From: Alphaproteobacteria bacterium
GTDB lineage: Bacteria > Pseudomonadota > Alphaproteobacteria > Caulobacterales > Maricaulaceae
Assembly (NCBI GenBank): GCA_030428405.1
Contig: JAUIEH010000001.1
Location: 1 to 64,000, forward strand
Direction: 5' to 3'
DNA: 64,000 bases
Under the pieces are notes generated by a model, which saw only the letters and a list, made by a program, of their open reading frames with translations, was not told where the DNA came from and did not search any database. Below are positions 52,159 to 61,213 of this stretch, piece by piece. Position numbers and translations under genes: made by a program. Positions within the stretch are counted from its first letter, which is position 1. Every line of letters begins with the position of its first letter.

Positions 52159-53100
52159 CTAGCTCGCGAAATCGAGTTCCGGCGCCGCATCGGAGCGACA
52201 GGCCCGCTCCACCTGCAAGGTCGAAAACACGAAACCATAGCGCAGGCGTAGCAAATCATGCGCGCTCCCCAGGACCGCTTCATGCTCTGCGTTCTCGGTT
52301 ATGCGAATGTGGGCGGAAAAGAGATTGCGTCCGCTTGTCAGCGCCCAGGCGTGAACGTGATGGATGTCCTCGACGCCGTCCAGCGAAAGAAGCGCCTCAC
52401 GCACGGCAACCACGTCGACGCCCGTAGGCACGGTCTCCATGAGGATGCGCAGCGCGTCTCGGCAGATCGTCCACGACGCCCAAAACAACACGAACCCGAA
52501 TCCGATGCCGAGAATCGGATCGATCGGTGTCCAGCCGGTCAGCCAGATCACGGCGGCGGCGATGATGATGATTAGGCTGCCGACAAATGTCTGAATGACG
52601 TGCCAGAATGCGCCGCGCATATTGAGGTTCTCGCGCTGGCTGGCGAACAGCAGTCGGATCGAAATCAGCTCGGTGACGAGACCGCCGAGGGCGGTCAACA
52701 CCATGGGCAGAGGCGGCAGTTCGACTGGATGGCGCAACCGCATTGCGCCCATGACGATGACGACGACGGCCATCGCGAATAGGAACAACCCGTTGATGAG
52801 GGCGCCGATGATTTCGGCGCGGTAGGAGCCGAACGTGCGATAGCGATCGGAAGGTCGCTCGGCGAGTTTCCCCGCGACAAGCGCGATCAGCACGCCGCCG
52901 ACCGCGGAGAACGTGTGAAAGGCGTCAGATATGACCGCGATCGAGCCGATCCAAACGCCAACGATGAGCTCGATCAAGAAATAGACGCCCGTCAGCCAGG
53001 ACGTCCAAATGAGCGCCCTGCGATTGGCGCGCAGCATGGCGGACATGTCGTGCCCGCCGTGGCTCGTCCGGCCGCCGGTCTGTTCGTGCGCGCCGCTCAC
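52159..53100 (-). CDS. Cation diffusion facilitator (CDF) transporter with altered metal site
   Basis: 313 residues with six membrane helices and a cytoplasmic domain with HHVHAW, closest in pattern to ZitB/CzcD. In ZitB the transport site is H-x3-D in helix 2 and H-x3-D in helix 5. Here helix 2 reads DAFHTFSA and helix 5 reads FWHVIQT, so both Asp positions are replaced (Ala and Thr) while the His residues remain. Metal choice or activity is therefore likely different from zinc exporters. It is the second gene of a unit with a predicted ECF promoter and overlaps the upstream gene by ATGA. Confidence 0.85.
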   Translation of the reverse strand: MSGAHEQTGGRTSHGGHDMSAMLRANRRALIWTSWLTGVYFLIELIVGVWIGSIAVISDAFHTFSAVGGVLIALVAGKLAERPSDRYRTFGSYRAEIIGALINGLFLFAMAVVVIVMGAMRLRHPVELPPLPMVLTALGGLVTELISIRLLFASQRENLNMRGAFWHVIQTFVGSLIIIIAAAVIWLTGWTPIDPILGIGFGFVLFWASWTICRDALRILMETVPTGVDVVAVREALLSLDGVEDIHHVHAWALTSGRNLFSAHIRITENAEHEAVLGSAHDLLRLRYGFVFSTLQVERACRSDAAPELDFAS

Positions 53101-53558
53101 GACGTCTGGAGATGGCAGATCTTCCAGCCTTCGGCGGTCTCTTCAAACACGGCTGTTCCGCGGCCCTCACGTTCATAGGGCTCGCCATCCAGAGTGCCGG
53201 TGATCGCGAATTCGAAAAGCGCGTAGCCGAGATCAGTTCCCTCGTAAGGACGCACGTCGGAGATCTGATAGTCCTCGATGTGAAAGCGCTCGCTTTCGAA
53301 CTCGGGCGTGAGGTGGTCCTCACGGTATTCCGTCCACGACCAATTCGCACCGCGGCCTTCTATGATCGTGAAACGCGTGTGCCCGAGCGTTTCGGCTTCC
53401 ATGGCGTCGAGGTCTTCGTTGCGGATGGCCTCCGCGTAGCGCTCCAGCACGGCCGCGTAAGGGTGGGCCGGCTCGGGCTCTTGCGCGGTCGCGCAGCCTG
53501 ACGCGAGTACGGCTGCGAACAAAGGCGCCGCTAGAACGCGCTGTAACGTTGCAATCAT
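53097..53558 (-). CDS. Secreted SnoaL/DUF4440-like lipoprotein
   Basis: ATG 53558 has GGGGAGG upstream; the longer frame to 53801 is rejected. The 153-residue protein has a lipoprotein signal (VLASGC), then an NTF2-like fold pattern: ERYAEAIRNEDLDAMEAET, IIEGRGANWSWTEYREDHL, and GRGTAVFEETAEGWKICHLQ. Such proteins are often of unknown function. It is the first gene of the CDF unit and may bind a ligand in the periplasm. Confidence 0.7.
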   Translation of the reverse strand: MIATLQRVLAAPLFAAVLASGCATAQEPEPAHPYAAVLERYAEAIRNEDLDAMEAETLGHTRFTIIEGRGANWSWTEYREDHLTPEFESERFHIEDYQISDVRPYEGTDLGYALFEFAITGTLDGEPYEREGRGTAVFEETAEGWKICHLQTS

Positions 53559-53599
53559 CGTATTCCTCCCCTTGCGAGCGCCGATTGGCCTGTAGTGGT

Positions 53600-53624
53600 T
53601 ACGCAGGGCGGCGCACGAGCCCTC
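53600..53624 (-). promoter_or_regulatory. Predicted ECF-sigma promoter of the SnoaL-like/CDF unit
   Basis: On the minus strand GAGGG (53624-53620), 15 nt, GCGTA (53604-53600; CTGCGTAACC), 41 nt before the start codon at 53558. Confidence 0.6.
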
Positions 53625-53641
53625 GCGCTGAACGCGCCTTG

Positions 53642-53666
53642 AAGGGGAGGCCGCTTGAGCTGCGTA
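53642..53666 (+). promoter_or_regulatory. Predicted ECF-sigma promoter of copCD
   Basis: AAGGG (53642-53646), 15 nt, GCGTA (53662-53666; CTGCGTAGTC), 38 nt before the copC ATG. It is divergent from the SnoaL-like promoter in the same 146-bp gap. Confidence 0.65.
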
Positions 53667-53704
53667 GTCGCTATGCGGTCTAGTGGCCTTCGGAGGATAC
53701 TCGC

Positions 53705-54088
53705 ATGAAGATGCTTCGCGCTTTGGTGATCTCCGCGCTTGCCGCTCCCGGCCTTTTCTCCGGCGGGCCGGCTTTGGCGCATGCGCGCCTTGAGGATGCA
53801 ACCATCGCTGACGGAGCCGAAATTGCCGAGCTTCCGGCCGAATGCGTCTTTCATTTCTCTACGCCAGTGGCGCTTGCGCGTGTGACGCTCGAAAACGCGA
53901 GTGGTGAGAACATACCCTTGGATTTCACGCCGGCGCGCCAGGAAGCCGCCTCCCACGCCGTCAGCCTGCCAGCCATTGCGCCCGGCTCCTACACGCTGAT
54001 CCTGCGGGCGATGTCTGACGACGGCCACGTCATGGCGAATTCCATCTCTTTCACACTGATAGAGCAGGACGAGGCCGAGAGCCGCTGA
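53705..54088 (+). CDS. copC: CopC-type periplasmic copper-binding protein
   Basis: 127 residues with a signal peptide ending at ALAHA. The mature protein begins HARLEDAT, so the amino-terminal His forms the typical Cu(II) site with the later Asp-x-His in MSDDGHVMANSISF. It lacks the Met-rich Cu(I) loop, so it is the single-site type. It is followed by copD, and the pair should move copper across the inner membrane or buffer periplasmic copper. Confidence 0.93.
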   Translation: MKMLRALVISALAAPGLFSGGPALAHARLEDATIADGAEIAELPAECVFHFSTPVALARVTLENASGENIPLDFTPARQEAASHAVSLPAIAPGSYTLILRAMSDDGHVMANSISFTLIEQDEAESR

Positions 54089-54108
54089 ACGCTTGACGGA
54101 CCGCGCCT

Positions 54109-54948
54109 GTGATCGGCGTTTTCGCAAAGCTCGCCATTTACGCCGCTGTGCTTGGCGCTGCGGGCTTTTCGTTCGCAGCCTTGGGCGTGACGACGGCTCC
54201 GCAGAGCGTTCGCCGATATCTGGGCGCTGCATCGCTTCTATCGATCGTCGCCGCTGCGACCGCCGGCCTTCGCATTCTGCTCGACGCCGTCCGGCTCGCG
54301 GGCGACTGGGCGGCGGTGGGTGAGCCGCCTTATCTTAGTTGGGCGTTCGATGCGCAATCCGGCTTCATCGCGGCTTTCGCGCCGGGCGCGATCATTCTTT
54401 TCACCGCCGGTCTTGCTCGTTGGCGCGTGGCGGCCGCCATCGGCGGCGCTGTGATGCTCGCGAGTTTCGCTGCGACCGGGCATGCAAGCGCAGACGGCGC
54501 GCCCTGGCCGGCGCGCGCTGCACTGGTCGTCCATTTGTGGGGCGTCGCGTTTTGGGTGGCCGCGCCGATTGTGCTTTGGCCCGCTGCCTGGACTGATCAC
54601 GCCGAGCTGCTCGACAGAATGAAGAGGTTCAGCCGCATCGCGACCTTGATCGTTCCGGCTTCGCTCGCCGCAGGCGCGGTTTTGGTCGTCACTCTTCTGC
54701 CGCAACTGACGAACCTCGTGACGACGACCTATGGCAGGCTGATTGCGCTGAAAGTCGTGCTCGCGGCGTCCGCGTTCGGGCTCGGCGCTATCAACAAGGT
54801 TTGGGTGACGCAGAGACTTGAGATAAATCCCGTTCACGGACGAAGGCTGCTCAAACTCACTTTGTCGGCGGACGCCATCCTGTTCGCCGTCGCGCTCACC
54901 GCCGTGGCGGCGGCGACGACACTGACGGGCCCGACAGAGGAACTCTAG
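54109..54948 (+). CDS. copD: CopD-family copper transport membrane protein
   Basis: GTG start 20 nt after copC. The 279-residue protein has about eight hydrophobic segments, with the CopD signs SWAFDAQSGFIAAF, ATGHASADG, HLWGVAFWVAAP and a SRIATLIVPAS helix. CopD works with CopC, in several bacteria as a copper importer. There is no sign of truncation. Confidence 0.9.
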   Translation: MIGVFAKLAIYAAVLGAAGFSFAALGVTTAPQSVRRYLGAASLLSIVAAATAGLRILLDAVRLAGDWAAVGEPPYLSWAFDAQSGFIAAFAPGAIILFTAGLARWRVAAAIGGAVMLASFAATGHASADGAPWPARAALVVHLWGVAFWVAAPIVLWPAAWTDHAELLDRMKRFSRIATLIVPASLAAGAVLVVTLLPQLTNLVTTTYGRLIALKVVLAASAFGLGAINKVWVTQRLEINPVHGRRLLKLTLSADAILFAVALTAVAAATTLTGPTEEL

Positions 54949-54981
54949 CCGGGCCCGTCGCGCGCCTAAGAGTGGCGGTTC

Positions 54982-55362
54982 TTAGTCTTCGTCGCTGTGT
55001 CCCTGCATCTCCATCATCATTTCGTGCTGGGACATCATCTGCATCATCATTTGATGCATGTTCGACATGTGCTCGTGCATCCGCTCCATCGAGGCGCCGT
55101 CATCATCGGCCATCATCCCATGTCCGCCCATCATGCCCTCGGAGGCGTGCATCTGCTCGCGCATCAAGGCCATGTGCTCGTGCATGAGCGCGCGGCGTTC
55201 CGCGGCGTCATCCGCCGATGCGAACGCTTCACGCATCTCCTCCATGCGCTCGAACCGGTCACCGCCGCCGTGCTCATGGGCTGGGTCCTGGGCGAAGGCT
55301 GTCGTCGTGGCGCACGCCGAAAGGCCGAAGGCCGCCGCGACGATGATTGGCTTCAACAACAT
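54982..55362 (-). CDS. Secreted Met/His-rich small protein
   Basis: 126 residues from ATG 55362, preceded by GGGAG. A lipoprotein-like signal (FGLSACATTT) is followed by a helical region (ERMEEMREAFASADDAAERR) and a C-terminal half made largely of Met, His, Asp and Glu (for example SNMHQMMMQMMSQHEMMMEM). Such clusters bind Cu(I)/Ag(I). It looks like a periplasmic copper sponge. No named family is certain. A predicted ECF promoter lies upstream. Confidence 0.75.
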   Translation of the reverse strand: MLLKPIIVAAAFGLSACATTTAFAQDPAHEHGGGDRFERMEEMREAFASADDAAERRALMHEHMALMREQMHASEGMMGGHGMMADDDGASMERMHEHMSNMHQMMMQMMSQHEMMMEMQGHSDED

Positions 55363-55451
55363 CTGTTTGCTCCCTCGTGATGTGCGAGCTTGCGTCACAG
55401 GGCGCGGATGAGATCCTCGCCAATCTGCGTGACCACCAGCTCTTGTTGGGA

Positions 55452-55476
55452 TACGCAGCCGCGCGACCGCCCCCTC
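55452..55476 (-). promoter_or_regulatory. Predicted ECF-sigma promoter of the Met/His-rich gene
   Basis: On the minus strand GAGGG (55476-55472), 15 nt, GCGTA (55456-55452; CTGCGTATCC). The distance to the start codon, 89 nt, is longer than for the other six sites. Confidence 0.55.
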
Positions 55477-55595
55477 GGAAAAAGCGGGCGAAGGAGAGGA
55501 GATTGGGTGACGAATGCTCCACGGTTCAGCGTCGATCCGTCCTCACGCCGATACAGAGATTGCAGTGCGGTCAGAGTACGGACGAATGCGTCTGA

Positions 55596-56342
55596 TTAAC
55601 GGTGTGCCTTCGCGAAGCTCGCCAAACGCAGCACGACCAGCCCGACGCCGGCCAAGGCGAACAGAACCGCCAGCGACGCCGTCATCTTGATCCACCACGA
55701 ATTGAAGTTCTCGCGGCTCGACCAATCCATAATGTGCAGGCCCCACATAAAATCGAACGTGCGCCACAAACCCGTTCGAACCGCGCGCACGTCGCCGGTC
55801 GAAGCGTCGACATAGAAGCTGGCCGCGTCCGGGCGATCGAAGTCGACGCGCCATGCGGGCCCGGGGCGTCCATATTCGCGCGGCGGGTCGTCGAAGAACG
55901 TCGCCGTCCCTATCGCGCCGTCGCCGCGATAGTTCGATTGCGCGAGGCGACGCGCCCAGTCTTCGGACAATGGCGTGATGAGTTCGCCCGACGTCGCGTC
56001 GATCATGACGGTCGCATCGTCTGCGCTGACCCGCCATACGGCCGTCTCGTCCAGCATCATCGCCGACGCAGTGCTCGCAGACACGCCGGAGGTCTCAATC
56101 GCTTCCGCTAACTCGACATGGTCGGGCGCCCACGCGAGCGTTGGCGGCTCGTGCTCGGTACGGAGATGCTCGCCACGAACCTGTTCGATCGGGAACCACG
56201 TCATGAACAATCCCGTCGCCAGCCAGATGACGACCTGCGCGCCGATTGCGAGGCCGAGCCAAAGGTGAAGCTGACGAAGGCGACGGTTGAATAGGGCTCG
56301 GGTCACTCGGCGGCTCTCTGCGAAAGATCTGTCCGTGCTCAT
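55596..56342 (-). CDS. PepSY-domain membrane protein
   Basis: 248 residues from ATG 56342. An N-terminal membrane helix (LHLWLGLAIGAQVVIWLATG), a periplasmic part with two PepSY-like repeats (SADDATVMIDATSGE and DAASFYVDASTGDVRAVRTG), and a C-terminal helix after WSSRENFNSWW. Related proteins act in iron or copper-linked reduction at the membrane or as protease inhibitors; the role here is not known. A predicted ECF promoter lies 35 nt upstream. Confidence 0.75.
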   Translation of the reverse strand: MSTDRSFAESRRVTRALFNRRLRQLHLWLGLAIGAQVVIWLATGLFMTWFPIEQVRGEHLRTEHEPPTLAWAPDHVELAEAIETSGVSASTASAMMLDETAVWRVSADDATVMIDATSGELITPLSEDWARRLAQSNYRGDGAIGTATFFDDPPREYGRPGPAWRVDFDRPDAASFYVDASTGDVRAVRTGLWRTFDFMWGLHIMDWSSRENFNSWWIKMTASLAVLFALAGVGLVVLRLASFAKAHR

Positions 56343-56377
56343 CGGACGGCGTGCGCATATCATACGAACATTGGAAT

Positions 56378-56402
56378 TACGCGCGAGGTCTCCTAGCCCC
56401 TC
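56378..56402 (-). promoter_or_regulatory. Predicted ECF-sigma promoter of the PepSY gene
   Basis: On the minus strand GAGGG (56402-56398), 15 nt, GCGTA (56382-56378; GCGTAATT), 35 nt before the start codon. Confidence 0.6.
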
Positions 56403-56684
56403 GATCGCGAACCGCTGAGATACGATTCCTGTTTCTTCAACGCGGAGCTAGCGGCGATAGAATGCGAGGCGTGATCAGCGCATGCCAATCGTTCCGATCG
56501 CGGCGCCTGGCTGGACGATGCCAGCCAGGCTACCACCTCCTTCGAAGCGGCAGGATTTCGTGAGTGATGACCAACCAGCTCATTCACGCCGGCCGACCAA
56601 ACTCAACCGGGCCCTTCATCGTGGTCTCGGCTCACCTCGCACTTGCCAACGCCCAGCTTCGCTCGCCGCCTCATTCACGCTTCA
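56403..56684. other. Non-coding segment between the czc operon end and the PepSY promoter
   Basis: About 280 bp without a supported gene. A GGCTGG..CCAGCC inverted repeat (CCTGGCTGGA..TGCCAGCCAGG, 56507-56529) could be a terminator stem, though no U tract follows. Transcription of czcCBA ends here. Confidence 0.35.
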
Positions 56685-59600
56685 CTATTCAGCCGGCGCT
56701 GGCGCGGCCGCTGGAGCCTCAGACGCATGTGTCCGCCTGCCTCTGAATGCCAGCAGATAGAGCGCGGGCAGCACCAAGAGCGTCAGTAAAGTGGATGACG
56801 CGATGCCGCCGATCACGACGGTCGCAAGCGGTCGCTGCACCTCGCTACCCGCGCCGACATTGAGCGCCATCGGCACGAGGCCCAGCGCGGCGACGAGCGC
56901 GGCCATGAGCACGGGGCGTAATCTAAGAAGGCAGCCTTCGCGAACCGCGTCCCGAAGTGGTCTGCCGTCCTTGATGAGCGTGCGGATGCTCGAGACCACG
57001 AGCACGCCGTTCAAAACAGCGATCCCCGACAGCGCGATGAAGCCGACGCCCGCCGATATGGAGAGCGGGATGCCGCGCAACGCGAGGGCGCCGACGCCGC
57101 CGATTACGGCGAAAGGCACGCCGGAAAACACGATCAACGTGTCCCTGATCGAACCGAAGTCCAGGAACAGAACGGCGATAACGATCAAAAGGGCGAGAGG
57201 AACGACAATCGACAGTCTTTGGCGCGCCGACTGCATCTGCTCGAACGTGCCGCCATACTCAAGCCAGTAGCCTGCCGGCACGTTGACTTGGGCGCCAATC
57301 CGCTCCTGCAATTCGGCGACGAATGAGCCCAAGTCGCGTCCGCGCACGTTCGCGCTTACGACGATCCGCCTTTTGCCGTTCACGCGACTGATCTGGTTGG
57401 GACCGACATCGACCTCAAGAGTCGCGATTTCGCCGAGGGGCACGAAGGAAGCGGCTCCATGGGCATGGTCAGGCAGGGGAACAGGCAAGCGATCGAGAGC
57501 GTCGATGTCTTCGCGCAAGCTTTCAGGAAAGCGCACTACGATGTCGAAGCGACGATCGCCTTGGAAGATCTGCCCCGCCTCGCGGCCGCCAAGGGCTGCG
57601 GACACGACGTCCTGAACGTCAGCGACGCTAATGCCGTAGCGCGCCATGCGTTCGCGGTCTGGCACGACTGACAGCACGCGAAGGCCGGCGGCCTGCTCGA
57701 CGCGGGCGTCGGCCGCGCCGGGAATGGCCGCGATCACGTCCTCAATGGCGTTCGCCGTCGCGATCAGCGTCTCGAAATCATCGCCGAACACTTGGACGGC
57801 TACGTCCGCGCGAACGCCTGAGATGAGCTCGTTAAAGCGCATCTGGATCGGCTGGGTGAACTCGTAATTGTTCCCCGGGACTTCTTCAGCCGCTTCTTGA
57901 AGACGTGAGACAAGCTCGGCTCGGCTTAGCCGCGGATCGGGCCACTCCGATCGCGGCCGTAGAATGAGGAACGTGTCGGCGACATTCGGCGGCATCGGAT
58001 CGGTCGCAACTTCGGCCGTGCCGATCTTGGCGAACACGCGCTCGACCTCGGGGAACTCGGCCAGCCGGTTTTCGAGATCAGTCTGCATATCGATCGCCTG
58101 ACTGAGACTCGTGCCGACGATGCGCATCGCGTGCAGGGCGACATCGCCTTCATCAAGATTTGGGATGAACTCGGTTCCGAGCCGCGTCGCAAGGAAGCCG
58201 GAGCCGACGACAAGCGCGAGGGCGAGAGCGACGACGACGGTGCGAAAGCGAAGGGCGAGACCAAGCGCCACGGTATAAGCCGCCCGAACACCTCGCACGG
58301 CGACGTTTTCTTTTTCTGAGACCTTGCCGGAGACAAAGATCGCGACGGCGGCCGGCACGAATGTCAGCGACAACAGCAGCGCCGAGGAAAGCGCCATGAT
58401 CACGGTGATCGCCATCGGGTGGAACATTTTCCCCTCGACGCCGGTGAGCGTGAATATCGGCACATAGACAATCGTGATGATGAACACGCCGAACACGCTC
58501 GGTCGAATCACCTCCGAGGCGGCGGCGCCGGCGAGATCGAGCCGCTCTTCACGGCTCAACAAACGGCCGAGGCGATGCTGCGCCTCTGCGAAGCGTCGGA
58601 TGCAGTTCTCCACGATGATCACCGCCCCATCGACAATCAGGCCGAAATCGATCGCTCCCAGGCTCATGAGGTTGCCCGATACGCCGCGCTCGACCATGCC
58701 CGTGAAGGTGAAGAGCATGGAAAGCGGAATGACCGCTGCGGTGATGAGCGCGGCGCGGATGTTGCCCAACAACAAGAAGAGAATCACGATGACGAGGAGC
58801 GCGCCCTCGGTCAGGTTTCGCTCCACGGTCGCGATCGTGCGCTCCACCAGCGCGGTGCGGTCATAGACGGGCTGCGCGACAACGCCTTCGGGCAGCGTCT
58901 CGTTCACTTCTTCGAGGCGGTCACGAACAGCGGTTGAGACCGTGCGGCTGTTTTCGCCGATGAGCATCATCACCGTGCCGACGATCGCTTCGCGCCCGTT
59001 TTGGGTCGCTGCGCCCGTGCGCAATTCCTGGCCTTCGCCAACATCGGCCACGTCGCCCACGCGGATGACGACGCCTTCGCGCTCGGCGATGACGATCCGC
59101 GCCAGGTCGTCCGATCCGGCCGCCTGGCCGGGCACACGGATAAGATATTGCTGACCCGAGCGTTCGATGTAGCCCGCGCCTCTATTGTCATTGTTGCGCT
59201 CAAGCGCCTCGATGACGTCAGCCACTGTGAGCTGATAAGCGGCGAGCCGCTCAGGCCACGGCGTGACGTGATATTGCCGCTCATAGCCGCCGATAGTGTT
59301 GACTTCGGTGACGCCGGGCACCGTCCGCAATTGCGGCAGGATCACCCAGTCCTGCACGGTGCGCAGCTCGGTCGGGGTCCATTCGCGCCCGTCGGGCATG
59401 CGTGAACCAGGCTCGGCCTCCACCGCGTACATGAAAATCTCGCCCAAGCCCGTCGCGATAGGGCCGAGTTCGGGCTCGAGGCCCTCGGGAAGCTGGCCGG
59501 AAGCCGAGCGGATGCGCTCGCTGACGAGCTGCCGAGCGAAATAAATGTCCGTGCCGTCCTCGAAGACGACCGTGATCTGGGACAGGCCGTAGCGCGATAG

Positions 59601-59864
59601 TGAACGCGTGTTGTCGAGCCGCGGCAGACCCGAGATGGCCGTCTCCAAAGGATAAGTCACCCGCTGCTCGACCTCGAGCGGAGAATATCCCGCCGCCTCC
59701 GTGTTGATTTGAACTTGCACATTGGTGATGTCGGGAACGGCGTCGATCGGCAGGCGCTGGAAGCTCCAGATGCCTAGACCGCCAAGGCCGAGAACGATGG
59801 CGAGGACAATCCAACGATGGCGGATCGACAGACGAATGATTCGTTCGAGCATGGTCGACCTCAA
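56685..59864 (-). CDS. czcA: CzcA-type heavy-metal RND efflux pump
   Basis: 1059 residues; the start overlaps the czcB stop (ATGA). It has the RND fold with 12 helices. Helix 4 reads AIDFGLIVDGAVIIVEN, the Asp/Asp/Glu set of the CzcA (zinc, cobalt, cadmium) subgroup, unlike the Cus-type AMVDASIVMVEN of the other RND pump in the window. The C-terminus is Ala/Pro-rich. It exports divalent cations using the proton gradient with CzcB and CzcC. Confidence 0.94.
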   Translation of the reverse strand: MRSTMLERIIRLSIRHRWIVLAIVLGLGGLGIWSFQRLPIDAVPDITNVQVQINTEAAGYSPLEVEQRVTYPLETAISGLPRLDNTRSLSRYGLSQITVVFEDGTDIYFARQLVSERIRSASGQLPEGLEPELGPIATGLGEIFMYAVEAEPGSRMPDGREWTPTELRTVQDWVILPQLRTVPGVTEVNTIGGYERQYHVTPWPERLAAYQLTVADVIEALERNNDNRGAGYIERSGQQYLIRVPGQAAGSDDLARIVIAEREGVVIRVGDVADVGEGQELRTGAATQNGREAIVGTVMMLIGENSRTVSTAVRDRLEEVNETLPEGVVAQPVYDRTALVERTIATVERNLTEGALLVIVILFLLLGNIRAALITAAVIPLSMLFTFTGMVERGVSGNLMSLGAIDFGLIVDGAVIIVENCIRRFAEAQHRLGRLLSREERLDLAGAAASEVIRPSVFGVFIITIVYVPIFTLTGVEGKMFHPMAITVIMALSSALLLSLTFVPAAVAIFVSGKVSEKENVAVRGVRAAYTVALGLALRFRTVVVALALALVVGSGFLATRLGTEFIPNLDEGDVALHAMRIVGTSLSQAIDMQTDLENRLAEFPEVERVFAKIGTAEVATDPMPPNVADTFLILRPRSEWPDPRLSRAELVSRLQEAAEEVPGNNYEFTQPIQMRFNELISGVRADVAVQVFGDDFETLIATANAIEDVIAAIPGAADARVEQAAGLRVLSVVPDRERMARYGISVADVQDVVSAALGGREAGQIFQGDRRFDIVVRFPESLREDIDALDRLPVPLPDHAHGAASFVPLGEIATLEVDVGPNQISRVNGKRRIVVSANVRGRDLGSFVAELQERIGAQVNVPAGYWLEYGGTFEQMQSARQRLSIVVPLALLIVIAVLFLDFGSIRDTLIVFSGVPFAVIGGVGALALRGIPLSISAGVGFIALSGIAVLNGVLVVSSIRTLIKDGRPLRDAVREGCLLRLRPVLMAALVAALGLVPMALNVGAGSEVQRPLATVVIGGIASSTLLTLLVLPALYLLAFRGRRTHASEAPAAAPAPAE

Positions 59865-61207
59865 TGATCGTGTGATGCGCCGGCTCGCTCGATGTCAGCG
59901 AGGACGAGATAGGAGTTTTCGAAGACGTAGAAATCGCGTGGCGCGAGGCCTTCCAGGATCTCGACCAGGCCGTCTCCGCGCCGGCCGATCGTGACCGGGC
60001 GGGCCTCATATGTGTCGCCAAAGCGAGTGAAGACGACATCGCGACCGCGCCAGTGCTGAACCGCATCTGACGCGACGACGACGGCGGCTTCCTCTTCATT
60101 GATCACGACAGAGCCGCGCACGGTCATGCCGGGGCGGAATGCGCCATCCTCGTTGTTGATCAACGCCCGCGCGATCAATGTCTGAGTGTCGGCCTCCGCG
60201 GTCGGCAGAAATGATGCGATGGAAGCATCCGCCGCCGCGACGCCGTCGAGGCTCTCAATTCTGACAGGCTGGCCGTCGCGGACGCGCGAAACATCGCGAG
60301 GGAAGACGTGAAACTCCGCCTGCAAGCGCGAGAGATCAGCGATGACGTAGAGCGGCTGATCCGCCGCGACGTCGCCGACATTCGTGGTCCGTTCGAGGAC
60401 GACGCCGTCGATCGGTGAGACGATGTCATAGCGCTGCAGAGTGTCCGCCGCCTCGACCGTTGCGAGCGTGGCGCCCGCGACCACCCGATCGCCGACCGTG
60501 TAGCTTGTTTCCAAAACCCCGCCGCGATAGCGCGCGCGTATGACCGCACGCGCCTCGGGCCGCAGGCTGATGCGGCCCGTCAAATCGATCGTCTCTCGAA
60601 TCACGGCCGCTTCGGCTTCAACGATTTCGATCCCGGCCGCAGCAGCCGCGTCGTCGGATATGGTCGTGCGCCCTTCGTAAGACTCGAAGCGCCACTCGTA
60701 ATCACGCCCGTTTCGGCGCGCGCGCAGGACGACGTCGAATGAATGCGGTTCCGCGACAGGTTGGTCGCCTACGAGATGATCGCCTCGCGGATTGAGCGAT
60801 ATTGTTTCGGTCCGCCCTCCAAGACGCGCCAATTCGACGGTCGCCTCCAAAGCTGCGGGATCGAGCGGCGCACCGTCTGCGAATGCGAAAAGACGCAGCT
60901 CAGGCGACCCGATCGACTCAAAGATCGTGAATTCGACCTCTAGCCCGTCGGCGGTAAGGAGGCGGCCGCCATGCGGACCTTCGGCTGGCTCCGCGTCGTG
61001 GTCGTCACCTTCCTCATCGTGGTCGTGGTCGTCGCCTTCCTCATCGTGGTCCGACGGGTCGTGACCGTCATTCTCTTCGCCATGATCGGATGCTGCGTGA
61101 TCGGAATCCGTACTGCGCGTTGCGCCTGCGTCGGAGCAGGAAACGAGCAGGACGGCGAATAGGCCGCTCGCTGCGAGCGTCATGGATCTTTTGAGAAATG
61201 TGGACAT
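59861..61207 (-). CDS. czcB: CzcB-type membrane fusion protein
   Basis: 448 residues. Lipoprotein-type signal (LLVSCSD), then a His/Asp-rich stretch (about 36-72, repeats of DHDEEGDDHD) probably binding metal, a CzcB-specific N-terminal domain (GPHGGRLLTADGLEVEFTI), and the HlyD adaptor (ARYRGGVLETSYTVGDRV; SPIDGVVLERTTNVGD). It ends in His residues (ASHDH). It bridges CzcA and CzcC. Confidence 0.93.
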   Translation of the reverse strand: MSTFLKRSMTLAASGLFAVLLVSCSDAGATRSTDSDHAASDHGEENDGHDPSDHDEEGDDHDHDEEGDDHDAEPAEGPHGGRLLTADGLEVEFTIFESIGSPELRLFAFADGAPLDPAALEATVELARLGGRTETISLNPRGDHLVGDQPVAEPHSFDVVLRARRNGRDYEWRFESYEGRTTISDDAAAAAGIEIVEAEAAVIRETIDLTGRISLRPEARAVIRARYRGGVLETSYTVGDRVVAGATLATVEAADTLQRYDIVSPIDGVVLERTTNVGDVAADQPLYVIADLSRLQAEFHVFPRDVSRVRDGQPVRIESLDGVAAADASIASFLPTAEADTQTLIARALINNEDGAFRPGMTVRGSVVINEEEAAVVVASDAVQHWRGRDVVFTRFGDTYEARPVTIGRRGDGLVEILEGLAPRDFYVFENSYLVLADIERAGASHDH

Positions 61208-61213
61208 TTTGGA

